This document shows positions 57,260 to 64,000 of a stretch of DNA of 64,000 nt, piece by piece. A program made the translations under genes and the position numbers. The notes under the pieces were generated by a model. The model searched no databases and was not told the DNA's origin. It saw only the letters and a program-made list of their open reading frames with translations. The stretch is from an uncultured Methanobrevibacter sp. (GTDB lineage: Archaea > Methanobacteriota > Methanobacteria > Methanobacteriales > Methanobacteriaceae): NCBI GenBank assembly GCA_900314635.1, contig OMVY01000001.1, positions 62,001 to 126,000 of the forward strand, in the 5' to 3' direction. Position 1 is the first letter of the stretch. Every line of letters starts with the position of its first letter.

Positions 57260-57441
57260 TTTTTGAAGTTGACATTACAGACAAGGTTTCAATAATAGTC
57301 CTTATTTCAGCACTCATAATTGGTTCTTCAGTTGTTTCATTCGGACCAATGGTATTTGACATGCCTGTGATTTCATTGATTGGTTATATAATAGCTATAA
57401 TATTGAGCATAATAGGCATGAAAAAATTTGTTTTAAAATAA
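57256..57441 (+). CDS. 61-residue membrane protein coupled to the adhesin gene
   Basis: An unrecognised small protein with two membrane helices (about 10-30, VSIIVLISALIIGSSVVSF, and 36-57, VISLIGYIIAIILSIIG) and a basic C terminus. Its ATG overlaps the adhesin stop as ATGA, so translation by coupling is likely. The position suggests a helper for the adhesin or a general envelope role, but nothing in the sequence shows what it does. Confidence 0.6.
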   Translation: MIFEVDITDKVSIIVLISALIIGSSVVSFGPMVFDMPVISLIGYIIAIILSIIGMKKFVLK

Positions 57442-57447
57442 ATCAAA

Positions 57448-57590
57448 AATTATGAGGAAATAATTTTCTTCATAATTCTTTTTTTTCAAAATAGCTTAGT
57501 TGTATTCTATGAGGAATTGGTTTTTCCTTCATAATTCTTTTTTTCAAAATGGATACTTTAGGAGAATTGTTTTTATCCATAATTTTTTTA
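57448..57590 (+). repeat. tandem array of terminator hairpins
   Basis: The terminator at 57448-57477 (stem AATTATGAGGAAA with TTTTCTTCATAATT) followed by CTTTTTTTTTC is repeated at about 57508-57545 (TATGAGGAA, TTCCTTCATA, then CTTTTTTTC), and a third decayed copy (GGAGAATTG, CCATAATTTTTTT) lies at about 57561-57590. Between convergent genes. Confidence 0.75.
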
Positions 57591-57597
57591 TCAAATG

Positions 57598-59019
57598 TTA
57601 TTTGTGTTTTTTAAGAAATATTACTGTTGTAATTGCAGTTGCAATGACTGAAATCACATTTGAAAGCATTGAAGGCAATCTCAAACCCTCAGGGGCCTGC
57701 AGAATATATCCGAATGCGATTAAAGTACAAACAATAGCTGGAAGCAGTGCAACGATATAAGGTTTTTCAGTTTTCTTCAGATATGCGCTTGCAGCATATA
57801 ACACTATTGTAGCCACTATCAACTGGGACCATGCGAAATATCTCCAGATTAGGCTGAAGTCAACGAAAGTTAATCCGAATGCCACTAAAAACAATGGCAC
57901 AGCTACTTTTAGCCTTGAAGCTATTTTTTCATGATTTAAATTGAGCTCATCTGCAATTGTAATCCTTGAACTTCTAAGTGCGGTATCCCCTGAGGTTATC
58001 GGACATATTACAACTCCAATGATTGTTAAAACCAGTCCTATAGGACCCACCAATGTTTTTGCCATTTCATAAACTCCAACTGAGGGGCTTGCGCCGTAGA
58101 TTGCTGCAAGCTGAGGCTGGCCGTGGAAAAATGCCATGGCTATTGCCGCCCAGCAGAGAGCGACCATGCCCTCCAGAACCATTGCTCCAAAAAATACTGG
58201 CCTTGCATCATTCTCATTTTCAATGCATCTTGCAACAATCGGAGACTGTGATGCATGAAAACCTGAAATCGCACCGCAGGCAATGGTTACAAAGAGATAT
58301 GGGAAAATGCTCTTGTCGGTTAAATACAATCCCTGTGTTGTAAACTCTGGAATGCTGTATGCAGGATTTAAAATCAGCGCTCCAGTCATGAGCACAGCCA
58401 TAATTAACAGCAATGCTCCAAAAATCGGATATATTTTTCCAATGATTTTATCCACTGGAAATACGGTTGCAATTAAAAAGTATATGAATATTGCTGTTAT
58501 CCAGATAAGTATCGGAATATCTGTCAGAGTTGCGAGCAGATCCGCAGCTCCCTTTGCAAAAGTGGTTGAAACAAGAATTCCTGTAATTACAATAAGAACT
58601 GCCATTACCTTTTGGATTTTGGTTCCCATATATTTTGAAATGATGTTCGGCATTGTGTATCCGTCATTTCTCATGGACATGAAACCTGAGAAGAAGTCAT
58701 GGACTCCTCCGATGAAGATTGTGCCTAAAGTAATCCATATGAATGCAACAGGACCAAACAATGCACCTTGTATTGCTCCAAAAATAGGCCCCAATCCTGC
58801 GATATTTAAGAAATGAACTAGAAAATTCTTTATTTTGGACATTGGAATATAGTCCACGCCATCCTGCAGTCTGAATGCAGGTGTTTGGCGTGTTTCATCA
58901 ACGCCAGATATTTTTTCTATAAATTTCCCATAAACAAAATAGGATACTGCCAATACTATAAAACAAATAAAAAAGCTATACATCATGTTTAAGTTTGTAA
59001 GAGCTATTATAAAAAACAT
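57598..59019 (-). CDS. cstA: CstA family carbon starvation / peptide or pyruvate carrier
   Basis: A membrane carrier of 473 residues with about twelve to thirteen helices. Family hallmarks are GPIFGAIQGALFGPVAF and GGVHDFFSGFMSMRNDG in the first third and GAISGFHASQSPIVAR near 245, with GDTALRSSRI later. It is the short form (E. coli CstA has about 700 residues), as common in anaerobes. It would import a peptide, pyruvate or amino acid with protons or sodium. ATG 59019 lacks a clear ribosome binding site; an internal Met (MMYSFFI, residue 12-13) is an alternative. Confidence 0.87.
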   Translation of the reverse strand: MFFIIALTNLNMMYSFFICFIVLAVSYFVYGKFIEKISGVDETRQTPAFRLQDGVDYIPMSKIKNFLVHFLNIAGLGPIFGAIQGALFGPVAFIWITLGTIFIGGVHDFFSGFMSMRNDGYTMPNIISKYMGTKIQKVMAVLIVITGILVSTTFAKGAADLLATLTDIPILIWITAIFIYFLIATVFPVDKIIGKIYPIFGALLLIMAVLMTGALILNPAYSIPEFTTQGLYLTDKSIFPYLFVTIACGAISGFHASQSPIVARCIENENDARPVFFGAMVLEGMVALCWAAIAMAFFHGQPQLAAIYGASPSVGVYEMAKTLVGPIGLVLTIIGVVICPITSGDTALRSSRITIADELNLNHEKIASRLKVAVPLFLVAFGLTFVDFSLIWRYFAWSQLIVATIVLYAASAYLKKTEKPYIVALLPAIVCTLIAFGYILQAPEGLRLPSMLSNVISVIATAITTVIFLKKHK

Positions 59020-59339
59020 TGTAAAATATTAAATGAAATCAACTAATTCCATGAAATCTTAAACTACAGGAAATGGTTTTAACTACATGGAGTTTATTTT
59101 ATGTAAAGAAATAATAAAAAAGTACGTCTGATTAATGTTTATATAAATAGAAGAGTGTTTTTATAAAAAAAGAAAATGATGAAAAAATTAAATCATAATT
59201 ATTTGAATGATCACTATAACTCATTGAAATCTTTTTAAATGACAATTTAATTCTGATACAGTTTTGTTCATTAATTTTCAAAGTATATAATACATATTAT
59301 TCCTTCTGGCACTACATTTGCATCAATGGAAATTATTAT
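59020..59339. other. divergent intergenic region upstream of paired membrane-protein genes
   Basis: 320 bp without a gene. AGTATATAATACATATT at 59282-59298 is a good TATA box for the gene at 59340, about 50 bp upstream of its start. TTATATAAATAG near 59139-59150 could serve either strand. Confidence 0.4.
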
Positions 59340-59663
59340 ATGGGAATATTGATAAAAAATTTTAATGGTGATTATTTGTTAGAAGAATACATACCATTTA
59401 TCGGGTTAATCATATTTGGAAATATTGAAAATTTAATTTTAGCATCACAAGGTGTTGTTCAAGGTGTCAATCCAAAAATATTAGGTGGATTAAGCATAAT
59501 TGCTGTAATTATATGGTTAATTATAGGAACTGTAGCAACAGAAGTTGCAATCCAGTATTCAAGCTACATTACATTTATTGGAGGATTAGCAATTGTCATA
59601 TTAGGTATTCAGGCAATACATGGTGCTGTCCAAAATATTAAAGCAAAAGAGGAGGGCGTATAA
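59340..59663 (+). CDS. half-size membrane protein, partner 1
   Basis: A 107-residue protein with three predicted membrane helices (about 17-37, 49-66, 76-95). The first contains PFIGLIIFGNIENLILASQG, with an acidic residue and asparagine in mid-membrane; the third is FIGGLAIVILGIQAIHGAV. The neighbour at 59665 is a clear paralogue. Three-helix halves with an Asp/Glu-Asn motif recall one repeat of TerC/LysE/MntP-type exporters (TerC has DN in the same place), so the two may assemble into one carrier. That fold assignment is inference; no named family is recognised. Confidence 0.65.
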   Translation: MGILIKNFNGDYLLEEYIPFIGLIIFGNIENLILASQGVVQGVNPKILGGLSIIAVIIWLIIGTVATEVAIQYSSYITFIGGLAIVILGIQAIHGAVQNIKAKEEGV

Positions 59664-59664
59664 T

Positions 59665-59946
59665 ATGGTTAATTTAAACGATTATGCTCCATTTACTGGT
59701 TTGCTTATCTTTGGAAACATAGAAAACCTAGTATTAGCTTCACAGGGTGCAGTTGCACATGTGGATCCAATCATTTTAGGGGTATTGAGTTTAATAGCTG
59801 TGGTCATATGGCTATTGATTGGAACATATGGAACAAAAGTGGCTATCAAATATGCAGATTACATTGAAATATTCGGTGGAGTGGCCATTATTATTTTAGG
59901 TTTCCAATCTATGATTGAAGCTATGGGAATAGCTCTTTTCCCATAA
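59665..59946 (+). CDS. half-size membrane protein, partner 2
   Basis: A 93-residue paralogue of the preceding gene: PFTGLLIFGNIENLVLASQG aligns with its helix 1, VLSLIAVVIWLLIGT with helix 2 and FGGVAIIILGFQSMIEA with helix 3. It starts one base after the partner's stop, with GAGGAGGGCG as ribosome binding site inside the partner's end, so the two are one translational unit. The frame is open further upstream to 59620, but that start lacks a ribosome binding site. Two diverged halves made together suggest an obligate heterodimer. Confidence 0.7.
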   Translation: MVNLNDYAPFTGLLIFGNIENLVLASQGAVAHVDPIILGVLSLIAVVIWLLIGTYGTKVAIKYADYIEIFGGVAIIILGFQSMIEAMGIALFP

Positions 59947-60021
59947 CTTTCCTTTTTTTATTTTCTTTAAATATGGGAATAACTCTTTTCCCATAACTTT
60001 CCTTTTTTTATTTTCTTTAAA
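59922..60021 (+). repeat. 50-bp tandem duplication of gene end plus terminator
   Basis: 59922-59971 contains the last codons of the second half-size gene, its TAA stop and T-run; 59972-60021 repeats it with one base changed. Each copy carries the hairpin ATGGGAA / TTCCCAT (59923-59944 and 59973-59994) followed by ACTTTCCTTTTTTTATTTTC. A third, partial trace (ATGAGGAATTAATTTCCCAAT) follows. Confidence 0.93.
59923..59944 (+). terminator. terminator hairpin spanning the last codons of the half-size gene
   Basis: ATGGGAA-TAGCTCTT-TTCCCAT, a perfect 7-bp stem that includes the final codons, followed by AACTTTCCTTTTTTTATTTTC. Duplicated 50 bp further on. Confidence 0.65.
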
Positions 60022-60164
60022 TGAGGAATTAATTTCCCAATACATGTTAATGACTATTTTTTGTTTTGAACTAAACTGACTAATGATATTGTCAACTGTG
60101 GAATGTTTTTCATATATCCGAACATGGGGCTTACTTTATAATCCTTTGAATCCAAATCTCCTGC

Positions 60165-60385
60165 CTAGACTTCACCTGTTTCACGCAGGCCGTCTACTCC
60201 AAGCATTGGGTCGAGTTCTTCATAATCCTGCACAATCGAGTTCCATTTCAAACTCTTTGTCCTGCCAAGCATTGGATCGAGTTCTACATAATCCCCAGAC
60301 ATTGACACGTCAATCCAAGGAGATATTAAAATCAAAGGTTCCGGCTGTGCCAGACCTTCGGCATCCTGATATTCGCAGAATGATG
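60165..60385 (-). pseudogene. alpha/beta hydrolase fragment
   Basis: The minus strand reads SSFCEYQDAEGLAQPEPL then ILISPWIDVSMSGDY, ELDPMLG and VDGLRETGEV, which is the middle of an alpha/beta hydrolase_3 (acetylesterase) protein. The catalytic serine region is missing, a stop follows GEV, and an in-frame 66-bp duplication repeats DYxELDPMLG (DNA copies 60200-60228 and 60266-60294). It is a remnant of about 70 residues of a protein normally near 300. Confidence 0.7.
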
Positions 60386-60402
60386 AGGATAATCTTAGTC
60401 CT

Positions 60403-60639
60403 TTGGCTTTAATTTGCCATAGAATAGAAAAAGTCACATCTCCGATTGTTGGTGCGACAAAAATGCATCATGTAGAAGGCGCGGTCAATTCAGTTGATTT
60501 GAAATTGACTAATGATGAGATCGCCTACTTGGAAGAGCCTTATATGCCCCATGATCTTGTTGGTGTGATGGCTGACAATAAAGCTTTAGCTAGCGATAAT
60601 GAAAAGGTATGGCAGAAACATACAAAAAATAGGATTTAA
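60403..60639 (+). pseudogene. aldo/keto reductase C-terminal fragment
   Basis: The plus strand encodes VTSPIVGATKMHHVEGAV, then SVDLKLTNDEIAYLEEPYMP, the conserved last 70 or so residues of an NADP-dependent aldo/keto reductase (normally about 320 residues). There is no start codon other than TTG and no ribosome binding site. It directly abuts the opposite-strand hydrolase fragment, so a deletion has joined the remains of two genes. Confidence 0.75.
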
Positions 60640-60751
60640 TCTTGATATGGGGATTAAGAACTGTTTATTTTTTTAATTACCTTATTTTTTCTTATAAAAT
60701 TCTATCAAATTATGATAATTTTTTTTAGTGATTAAATCAAATACTTAAACT
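60640..60751. other. promoter region of the BASS transporter gene
   Basis: 112 bp, T-rich, with TAAAATTCTATCAAATTATGA and a weak TATA. The transporter gene has no obvious ribosome binding site and may be read from a near leaderless transcript. Confidence 0.3.
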
Positions 60752-61690
60752 ATGAAAAGAATTTTTAAATTTATAGAAAAATATTATTTCATAATTATTT
60801 TGTTATCCGTTGCGGTTAGTTTAGTTTTTCCAAATTCATTTCAATGGGTTTTAAGTAATTATGGTGGGGTAAACATATTGAATCTGCTTTTAAGCATTGT
60901 TCTTTTTACAATGGGAACCACTTTGAAAGTGGAAGACTTTACAAACGTGTTTAAAAAACCAAAAGAGATTTCTGTTGGAATTGCAACACAATATATCGCA
61001 ATGCCTCTTATCGCACTGGCTCTTGCAAAAATCTTTTCTTTAAATGAAGCTTTAACTGTTGGGCTTATCTTGGTTGGAACCGTTCCTGGAGGAACCGCCT
61101 CCGATGTCATCACATTTCTTTCAAATGGTGATGTGGCATTATCTGTTTCATTAACTGCGATATCCACTGTAATTGCACCGATTATAACTCCATTGATTAC
61201 TTTGATTTTAATCGGGAATCATATTCATTTCAATCCAGTGGACATGTTCCTTTCAATCATTGAAATCGTGATTATTCCAATCATGATTGGACTTATATTG
61301 AATTCCAAATTCCCTGATTTCTGTGAAAGATTGAAGGATTATCTGCCGGCATTATCTGCGATTGTAATTTGTCTGATAGTTGCAGGGGTAATTGGTGCCA
61401 ACAAACAGGCCATCCTGACATCCTCATCAATAATAATCCTTGTTATCATGATGCAGTATTTCCTTGCAATGATGATTGGATTTGGAGTCGGATATCTTGC
61501 GGGCATGGATAGAAAACAGATTATCACAGTTGCCATTGAGCTGGCTTTTCAAAATTCAGGTTTATCCACTGGTCTTGCAAAGGCTCATTTTCCAAACTTG
61601 GCTCAAGCAACTGTTCCCGGCGCTCTTTATTCTGTCTGGCAGAATTTTGCAGGATCAATTCTGGCATACCTATTTAGGAGATGGGTGTGA
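60752..61690 (+). CDS. bile acid:sodium symporter family (BASS) transporter
   Basis: A 312-residue sodium-coupled carrier with about nine or ten helices. Family signatures: LFTMGTTLKVEDF near 52, VGTVPGGTASDVITFLSNGDVALSVS near 107-132 (sodium-site crossover), and the second crossover ELAFQNSGLSTGLAKAHF near 265. All are intact. Prokaryotic relatives carry pantoate, pyruvate or bile-acid-like anions; the substrate here is unknown. Confidence 0.88.
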   Translation: MKRIFKFIEKYYFIIILLSVAVSLVFPNSFQWVLSNYGGVNILNLLLSIVLFTMGTTLKVEDFTNVFKKPKEISVGIATQYIAMPLIALALAKIFSLNEALTVGLILVGTVPGGTASDVITFLSNGDVALSVSLTAISTVIAPIITPLITLILIGNHIHFNPVDMFLSIIEIVIIPIMIGLILNSKFPDFCERLKDYLPALSAIVICLIVAGVIGANKQAILTSSSIIILVIMMQYFLAMMIGFGVGYLAGMDRKQIITVAIELAFQNSGLSTGLAKAHFPNLAQATVPGALYSVWQNFAGSILAYLFRRWV

Positions 61691-61832
61691 AGTAATTATT
61701 TGATATGTTATGATGTTTAATTCTTGCATATGCTTATAAGATGGGCGTGTTTGGTGTCAATATTCTTTATGGGATATGGTTTTTGTATGTGTGTAGGAGA
61801 TGGGTGTAAATAATGCCCATATTGACATGGGC
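61676..61832 (+). repeat. degenerate copies of the BASS gene end and a hairpin
   Basis: AGGAGATGGGTGTGAAG at the gene end (61676) recurs near 61738 (AAGATGGGCGTG) and at 61796 (AGGAGATGGGTGTAAA). Then GCCCAT-ATTGAC-ATGGGC (61815-61832) forms a 6-bp hairpin between convergent genes, which could terminate either strand. Confidence 0.6.
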
Positions 61833-61845
61833 TTTAAAACTTAAT

Positions 61846-62632
61846 TTATTCCTCTCCATAAATGTTGTTTCGGACATTGTCGACAAATTCTTTTTCATCA
61901 TCACTCAGTTCGATGTCGTCAAGAGGGTCTTTTGCCCCACGACTCATGCGAATAATGAATCTTAATACCAGAACCAGTAAAAATGATGCCATGCTCAATC
62001 CAGGTGATATGAATGCAAGTAGGATGGAGATGATTGAACTGATGGCAGGTGTCATTAACAGGTAGAACACTGTCTTTGTAACTCCATTGAGATATAATTT
62101 TAAGTTGTCTAATTTGATTCCACCTTCATAACGGTCTAATTCATTGCTTATTGTGGCTTTGATTTCATCCTTCCTTACAAAATAATCTTTAAAGTTGTTT
62201 CTAATCAGCATTATGAACATCAATATGTATAAAAGGCTGATTGCCAGAATCAACAATGAAAAATAGTATGTTCACTTCTGTATAGTTGTGGAATTCAAAG
62301 AGGGATCCTGTTGCAAAGGGTATTAAACACACTGATGCCAGGCTAATCATATTCAAGAGCAGTACGTTGTTGCTTATTTTTTTAAAACTGAAAAGAATGG
62401 TTGTGGTTTCCCAGAAATTGTATACCAAATAAAAGCTGATGAAATATATTAAAACGGTAGGAGTTAGATAGTTCATAATATATGAATTAACGGCAGCGTG
62501 GGATGTTATGTTTGAGACTGCCGGAACTGCGATTTCTAAAACTAGGATTGTCATTGCAATTGCAAAAACACCATCTGTGATTGCAACATGTCTGTCGTTT
62601 AAATTATTTGAAATAGTGCTATGGGGCATCAT
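61846..62632 (-). pseudogene. TMEM175-type potassium channel, frameshifted
   Basis: Two minus-strand frames make one protein of about 255 residues of the DUF1211/TMEM175 family. The first (62632-62201) has the helix-1 signature DRHVAITDGVFAIAMTILV and helices to NILFF; the second (62256-61846) resumes with LLILAISLLYILMFIMLIR and a further helix pair, ending in an acidic tail. A one-base shift near 62255-62265, in a TTTTTCATTGTTG run, separates them. The family forms tetrameric K+ leak channels. The gene is inactive as read unless the shift is an error or is recoded. Confidence 0.8.
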
Positions 62633-62713
62633 AATTATAAATGGTTGTTTATTTTATTTAATGATTATCGTTAAGTATATGATTGCAATTGTTGATTATA
62701 TGTTATTAAATAG

Positions 62714-63349
62714 CTATTGCAATGCCAGGTTTTTTCCTTTCTCAAAGACCGCTTCCTTTTCCTTAGGAAAAACCTTTTCATGCCTCTCATATCGCTCTTC
62801 AGCATTGAAGAACCATGGCCAGTCTGTTTTGCTGTAATCCTTTATCTGAAGTGTCTCGCCGGATACAAAAATTTCACATGATCCTACAAAACGGTCAAAC
62901 ACATCTTTATAATTTTCAAGCAATGGCATGTATGCATTATCAGGAGCATTGCTTGTCATTATAAGCAGTGTTGGAGTTGGATTTTCATTGCAGCACGGCA
63001 CTTCAGTATTGTATGTCAAATTCTGAAATATCAGTCTTTCATAAAGGGCTCTGAATGATGCGGTCAGTTCGCCCAGATAGTTAGGTGAGCCTATTATCAA
63101 TCCATCGGCTTCTCGGATTGCATCCAATACTTCTGTAAGTCCGTCTTTGCGTATGCAGTATCCCTTGTATTTTTCTTTCTTGCATCCAAAGCAGGATACG
63201 CAGCCTGTGTATTTTTCCAATCTGAAGAGATTGAACTTCACTACTTCCGCTCCTGTGGATTGAGCTCCTTTTATTGCCTCATCGATTAATGTATCGGTAT
63301 TCCATCCTTTTCTAGGTCCTGCATTGACTGCTATTATCTTTTTGCTCAT
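62714..63349 (-). CDS. iron-sulfur flavoprotein (NADPH-dependent FMN reductase family)
   Basis: A 211-residue Isf-like protein with a flavodoxin-like FMN fold. NAGPRKGWNTDTLI (9-22) is the phosphate loop, and GSPNYLGELTASFRALYERL near 93 the flavin-contact region. A compact cysteine motif C50-x2-C53-x2-C56-x8-C65 would bind the 4Fe-4S cluster. In methanogens Isf proteins reduce O2, peroxide or other acceptors with ferredoxin electrons. Ribosome binding site AAAGGTGATTGA. Single-gene unit. Confidence 0.85.
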   Translation of the reverse strand: MSKKIIAVNAGPRKGWNTDTLIDEAIKGAQSTGAEVVKFNLFRLEKYTGCVSCFGCKKEKYKGYCIRKDGLTEVLDAIREADGLIIGSPNYLGELTASFRALYERLIFQNLTYNTEVPCCNENPTPTLLIMTSNAPDNAYMPLLENYKDVFDRFVGSCEIFVSGETLQIKDYSKTDWPWFFNAEERYERHEKVFPKEKEAVFEKGKNLALQ

Positions 63350-63822
63350 TCAATCACCTTTGCAATATTCTTGTAAATCTATATTTATCTTAATTAATTC
63401 AATTATTCTTTAGATAATTTTCCAAAGGTTATAATGTTCATAATTCTGATTTTCAATTGATATTTTAAATTTCTATAATGATAAACTTTTTTAGATGCAA
63501 TTTTTAGTGGAAAAAGCATCATATGTTTGGATTGACAATTACTTAAAATTTTTTTTGCAGTGGGATTATTTGAATAAACCCCTATTTTTTAATCCTTTGC
63601 TTATTTTTTATTAATTATTATTTTCAATTTTCGATTATTTTAGATTTTTATTATATTTTATTCAATATTTTAGTAATTTTTTAAATATATTTTAATTTAT
63701 TATATTTTATATTATTTGATTTTCAAGTGTTCACTCAAAAATTTTAAATATTAGTTTTATAAAACTATTATTATCTAGAAAATAATTTTTTTTATTTTGT
63801 AGAAATTATCAAAGGTGAAAAA
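63350..63822. other. divergent intergenic region
   Basis: 473 bp of AT-rich DNA without a visible gene. At 63752-63767 TAGTTTTATAAAACTA is a perfect 16-bp palindrome that contains a TATA box about 60 bp before the next gene, so a dimeric regulator bound there would block transcription. Ribosome binding site AAAGGTGAAAAA. Confidence 0.45.
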
Positions 63823-64000
63823 ATGGATTTTAAGAATGTTACTGTTGCAGGAAGTGGAGTACTTGGAAGTCAAATTGCGTTCCAAACAGCTTTTAAAGGA
63901 TTTGATGTAACCATCTGGCTTAGAAGCGAAGGTTCAATTGAAAGAGCCAAGCCTAAGCTTGAAAGACTGAAAGGAATATACCTTCAAACCATGGAAGCAT
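63823..64000 (+). CDS. 3-hydroxyacyl-CoA dehydrogenase family protein (partial, runs off the window)
   Basis: The first 59 codons are present. NVTVAGSGVLGSQIAFQTA with FDVTIWLRS is the Rossmann NAD-binding start of the 3-hydroxybutyryl-CoA dehydrogenase family (GxGxxG intact). Methanobrevibacter has members of this family of uncertain physiological role. The remainder lies beyond the window edge. Confidence 0.75.
   Translation, partial: MDFKNVTVAGSGVLGSQIAFQTAFKGFDVTIWLRSEGSIERAKPKLERLKGIYLQTMEA

Noticed and set aside
58053-58816. Plus-strand frames of 96 and 177 codons opposite the CstA gene
   Set aside because: Antisense shadow of a conserved membrane carrier; no start signal or family match.
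60083-60412. 109-codon plus-strand frame across the decayed region
   Set aside because: It is antisense to the recognisable hydrolase fragment and contains its duplicated segment in a meaningless frame.

Overview
The window is a chromosomal segment from an AT-rich hydrogenotrophic methanogen, almost certainly Methanobrevibacter (Methanobacteriales). The grounds are a free-standing hdrA, a divergent fprA/msvR pair, a DmrX-type flavoprotein, archaeal RadA and RPA, secreted adhesin-like proteins of the kind abundant in gut Methanobrevibacter, very T-rich intergenic DNA, and start sites preceded by GGTGATTT- or GAGGTG-type ribosome binding sites. I see no rRNA, CRISPR array, insertion sequence or prophage. 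One tRNA gene is present.

Layout. 1-10 kb is a surface-polysaccharide locus: a UDP-ManNAc dehydrogenase reading leftward, then rightward all four dTDP-L-rhamnose genes (rfbD, A, C, B), two family 2 glycosyltransferases, a frameshifted acyltransferase, and a polyprenyl-phosphate sugar transferase that would start the glycan on its lipid carrier. 10-18 kb holds two giant paralogous RPA-type ssDNA-binding proteins, which I read as nine and six OB folds, around a small membrane-anchored protein; radA follows, so this is a recombination and repair block. 19-36 kb is mostly core metabolism and housekeeping: AEC transporter, hdrA, glyA, a DmrX-like reductase, a putative zinc carboxypeptidase with a DUF192 protein, a VapBC toxin-antitoxin pair, ileS, purL, moeA and a site-2 protease.

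36-45 kb carries the oxygen-defence unit fprA (F420H2 oxidase) divergent from msvR, with paired TTCGTA elements between them, then an XPD-like helicase with a YgjP-like peptidase, tRNA-Arg, a winged-helix regulator, an acyltransferase and hisF. 45-64 kb is accessory and envelope-rich: two adhesin-like proteins, a GT39-like membrane glycosyltransferase, an Ogg1-like glycosylase, an old yellow enzyme homologue, a 49-residue membrane protein, a YhgE/Pip protein, a CstA carrier, a pair of half-size membrane proteins, a decayed hydrolase/aldo-keto reductase patch, a BASS transporter, a frameshifted TMEM175 channel, an iron-sulfur flavoprotein and the start of a 3-hydroxyacyl-CoA dehydrogenase.

The most striking feature not explained by the gene list is recurrent tandem duplication of gene 3' ends. 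Units of about 22-60 bp, often including the last codons, the stop codon and the terminator hairpin, are repeated two to four times directly after many genes. The two RPA genes and the YhgE gene show the same kind of in-frame tandem growth inside coding sequence.
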